DNA from: JADJPL01 sp040382095
Lineage (GTDB): Bacteria > Bacteroidota > Bacteroidia > Chitinophagales > Saprospiraceae
Length of the DNA stretch: 34,642 bases
Direction: 5' to 3'
Assembly: GCA_040382095.1 (NCBI GenBank)
Contig: JBEIGB010000033.1
Span: forward strand, 1-34,642
Position 1 is the stretch's first letter. Each line of letters opens with the position of its first letter. The notes below the pieces were generated by a model. It worked only from the letters and a program-made list of their open reading frames with translations, did no database searches and had not been told where the DNA came from. Made by a program: the position numbers and the translations under genes. This document shows, one piece after another, positions 33,331 through 34,642 of this stretch.

Positions 33331-34458
33331 ATGTCCCGTGTTGTACATGTGCTCATTTGTCCGGATAAATTCAAAGGTTCCCTGAGCGCCGGAGAAGCTG
33401 CTGCTGCTATCGCTAAAGGTATTCGCCGTGCTTTGCCCGGTGCGGTCTGTGATTTACATCCCCTTGCGGATGGTGGAGAGGGCTCACTGGCTGTGCTTTC
33501 GGATTGGCTCGACCTGGAAAAAGTAGAACAGGTAGTACCAGGTCCACTTGGCGATCCGGTATGTGCAGCCTGGTATCGCCATGGCGACAAAGCGCTGATT
33601 GAACTTGCGGACGCTTCGGGGTTGGTCCTGCTCGCGCCGGAGTCCCGGAATCCCATGGGGACAACAACTCGCGGTACGGGAGAACTGATAAAGATTGCGA
33701 TTGAGTGCGGCGCAAGGGAAATCAACCTTTTCCTGGGGGGCAGTGCGACAAACGACGGTGGTGCGGGCATCGCCCATGCGCTTGGGTTTCGATTCCTGGA
33801 TGAAAAGGGGAAGGCCTTTCTTCCGACCGGAGGCAGTCTTGGCGATATCCGCAATATCCTGCCGCCATCAGATCATACGTTTCAGGATATCCACCTGATT
33901 TGTCTTTGTGATGTACAGAACCCTTTGCTGGGTAAAAATGGGGCGAGCCGCATCTTTGCACCCCAAAAAGGGGCTTCCCCTGCCGATGTAGAGCAACTGG
34001 AGGCCGGAATGGCTCATTTGGCAAAGATGGTCGCACAATATAGTGGCCGGGATATCACGAGTATTCCTGGTGGGGGTGCTGCAGGAGGGATTGCCGCCGG
34101 ATTATATGGGTTGCTGGGTGCTGAAATCCGCAGCGGTATCGCAACCATTTTTACCTTGACACATTTCGAGGAAAAAATCCGCCAGGCCGATATTGTGGTC
34201 AGCGGGGAGGGTAAACTCGATGTCCAGACCCTGGGAGGGAAGGTCGTGAGTGGGGTAATGGAAATGGCGCGGAAATACCATAAACCAGTCGTGTTATTTA
34301 CTGGTCAGTCTGAGCTCGACCGGGAATCTTTTGCTTCGAAAGATATCCTGGAGGTATTGACGGTTATGGAGCGGTGCAGTAGCATAGAAGAAGAAGCAAT
34401 GACCAGCGCGGCTGATACCTTGGAAGTATTAGCAGAAAATTTTTTCCGATCTATTTAG
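33331..34458 (+). CDS. Glycerate kinase (GarK/GlxK family)
   Basis: 375 residues from ATG 33331. The frame is open from 33271, but that part overlaps the peptidase, and MSRVVHVLICPDKFKGSLSAGEA is the standard N-terminus. Family motifs are PLADGGEGSLAVL, LGGSATNDGGAGIAHALGF, GGGAAGGIAAGLYGLLGAEI and VSGEGKLDVQTLGGKVVSGV. The enzyme phosphorylates D-glycerate, usually to 2-phosphoglycerate in this family, feeding glycolysis from glycerate, glyoxylate or sugar-acid breakdown; the product isomer is inferred from the family. It starts two bases after the S9 peptidase stop. The last base of its TAG stop is also the first base of composite element J. Confidence 0.95.
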   Translation: MSRVVHVLICPDKFKGSLSAGEAAAAIAKGIRRALPGAVCDLHPLADGGEGSLAVLSDWLDLEKVEQVVPGPLGDPVCAAWYRHGDKALIELADASGLVLLAPESRNPMGTTTRGTGELIKIAIECGAREINLFLGGSATNDGGAGIAHALGFRFLDEKGKAFLPTGGSLGDIRNILPPSDHTFQDIHLICLCDVQNPLLGKNGASRIFAPQKGASPADVEQLEAGMAHLAKMVAQYSGRDITSIPGGGAAGGIAAGLYGLLGAEIRSGIATIFTLTHFEEKIRQADIVVSGEGKLDVQTLGGKVVSGVMEMARKYHKPVVLFTGQSELDRESFASKDILEVLTVMERCSSIEEEAMTSAADTLEVLAENFFRSI

Positions 34459-34547
34459 GGTTGTGTAAAAAGCCTCAAAGCCGTCTTTGGCGGCTTGCGC
34501 CGCCAAAAATTTAATTTTGCCGCCGTAGGCGGCAAAATTAAATTTTT
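34458..34547. repeat. Composite palindromic element J
   Basis: The left end GGGTTGTGTAAAAAG (34458-34472) overlaps the glycerate kinase stop codon. Two hairpins follow: TTTGGCGGC-TTGC-GCCGCCAAA (34486-34507), and a 20-bp perfect stem 34505-34524 / 34528-34547 with loop GTA and core TTTTGCCGCC / GGCGGCAAAA. The two stems share bases (34505-34507), so they are mutually exclusive at the junction. The right end is not seen. Confidence 0.75.
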
Positions 34548-34548
34548 C

Positions 34549-34642
34549 AGAGCTGCGGGGTGAACGGTTTGTGGGCGCCGGATGCGGGGTGAAGGCGGGC
34601 GGGATAGTTTTTTTTTTTGGGGGGGTTGAGGCAGCTGGGGGG
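34549..34642. other. G-rich terminal stretch with homopolymers
   Basis: The last bases are strongly G-biased, contain a T11 run followed directly by G7 (about 34608-34625), and end in GGGGGG. No gene is visible. The composition is unlike the rest of the window, and the stretch may reflect poor sequence at a contig end. Confidence 0.5.

Noticed and set aside
2278..34547. CRISPR-like array
   Set aside because: The repeats are dispersed, palindromic and kilobases apart, with no regular spacers and no cas genes.

Overview
The window looks like chromosomal DNA of a Bacteroidota bacterium, most likely from the Saprospiria/Lewinella side of the phylum (the finer placement is inference). The evidence is a secreted protein with a C-terminal type IX secretion sorting domain, a DUF3109 protein, a Pro-rich TonB of the Bacteroidota form, a eukaryote-like IleRS and citrate synthase, and TATTTTTG promoter elements that fit the Bacteroidota -7 consensus TAnnTTTG. 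No rRNA, tRNA, CRISPR array, transposase or phage gene was seen.

Layout. 9-2236 (minus): a GT39/ArnT-like membrane glycosyltransferase translationally coupled to an alpha/beta-hydrolase esterase. 2513-7865 (plus): a five-gene amidoligase cluster made of a second esterase, a RimK-like ATP-grasp ligase, a YbdK/GCS2 carboxylate-amine ligase, a class I glutamine amidotransferase and a second ATP-grasp ligase with glutathionylspermidine-synthase-like motif order. It looks like a pathway for an unknown glutamyl/peptide-like metabolite or a protein modification. 7966-11253: ileS of the IleRS2 type, with a swapped GxHH signature in place of HxGH. 11523-13116: an SCP2-domain protein (minus) and two Hsp20 genes (plus). 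The Hsp20 genes are preceded by a sigma-54-type promoter with two upstream palindromes, and a 27-codon small ORF is ATGA-coupled to the second one. 13114-17160: DUF3109 (minus), citrate synthase, gcvH and tonB (plus). 17348-27224 (minus): a T9SS-exported CotH protein, a lipoprotein nuclease, and a tight block of M20 amidohydrolase, PnuC, a 1337-residue soluble-adenylyl-cyclase-like protein and a methyltransferase. 27428-34458 (plus): deoC with an ALDH16-type double aldehyde dehydrogenase, then an S9 peptidase coupled to glycerate kinase.

The intergenic spaces carry a family of composite palindromes. The full form has GGTTGTGTAAAAAG-like inverted ends, small GGCGGC hairpins, and a long central hairpin whose 25-31 bp stems differ in sequence between copies yet stay perfectly or nearly perfectly paired around a constant core, GATTTTGC-N-AAGCAAAATC. 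At least nine copies or remnants occur here, nearly always just downstream of a stop codon. I know of no described family matching it.

The most interesting items are the amidoligase cluster, the covarying composite palindromes, the sigma-54/enhancer architecture of the Hsp20 pair, the sAC-like cyclase with split catalytic residues, and the GxHH IleRS. All functions are read from sequence motifs alone; no database search was possible.
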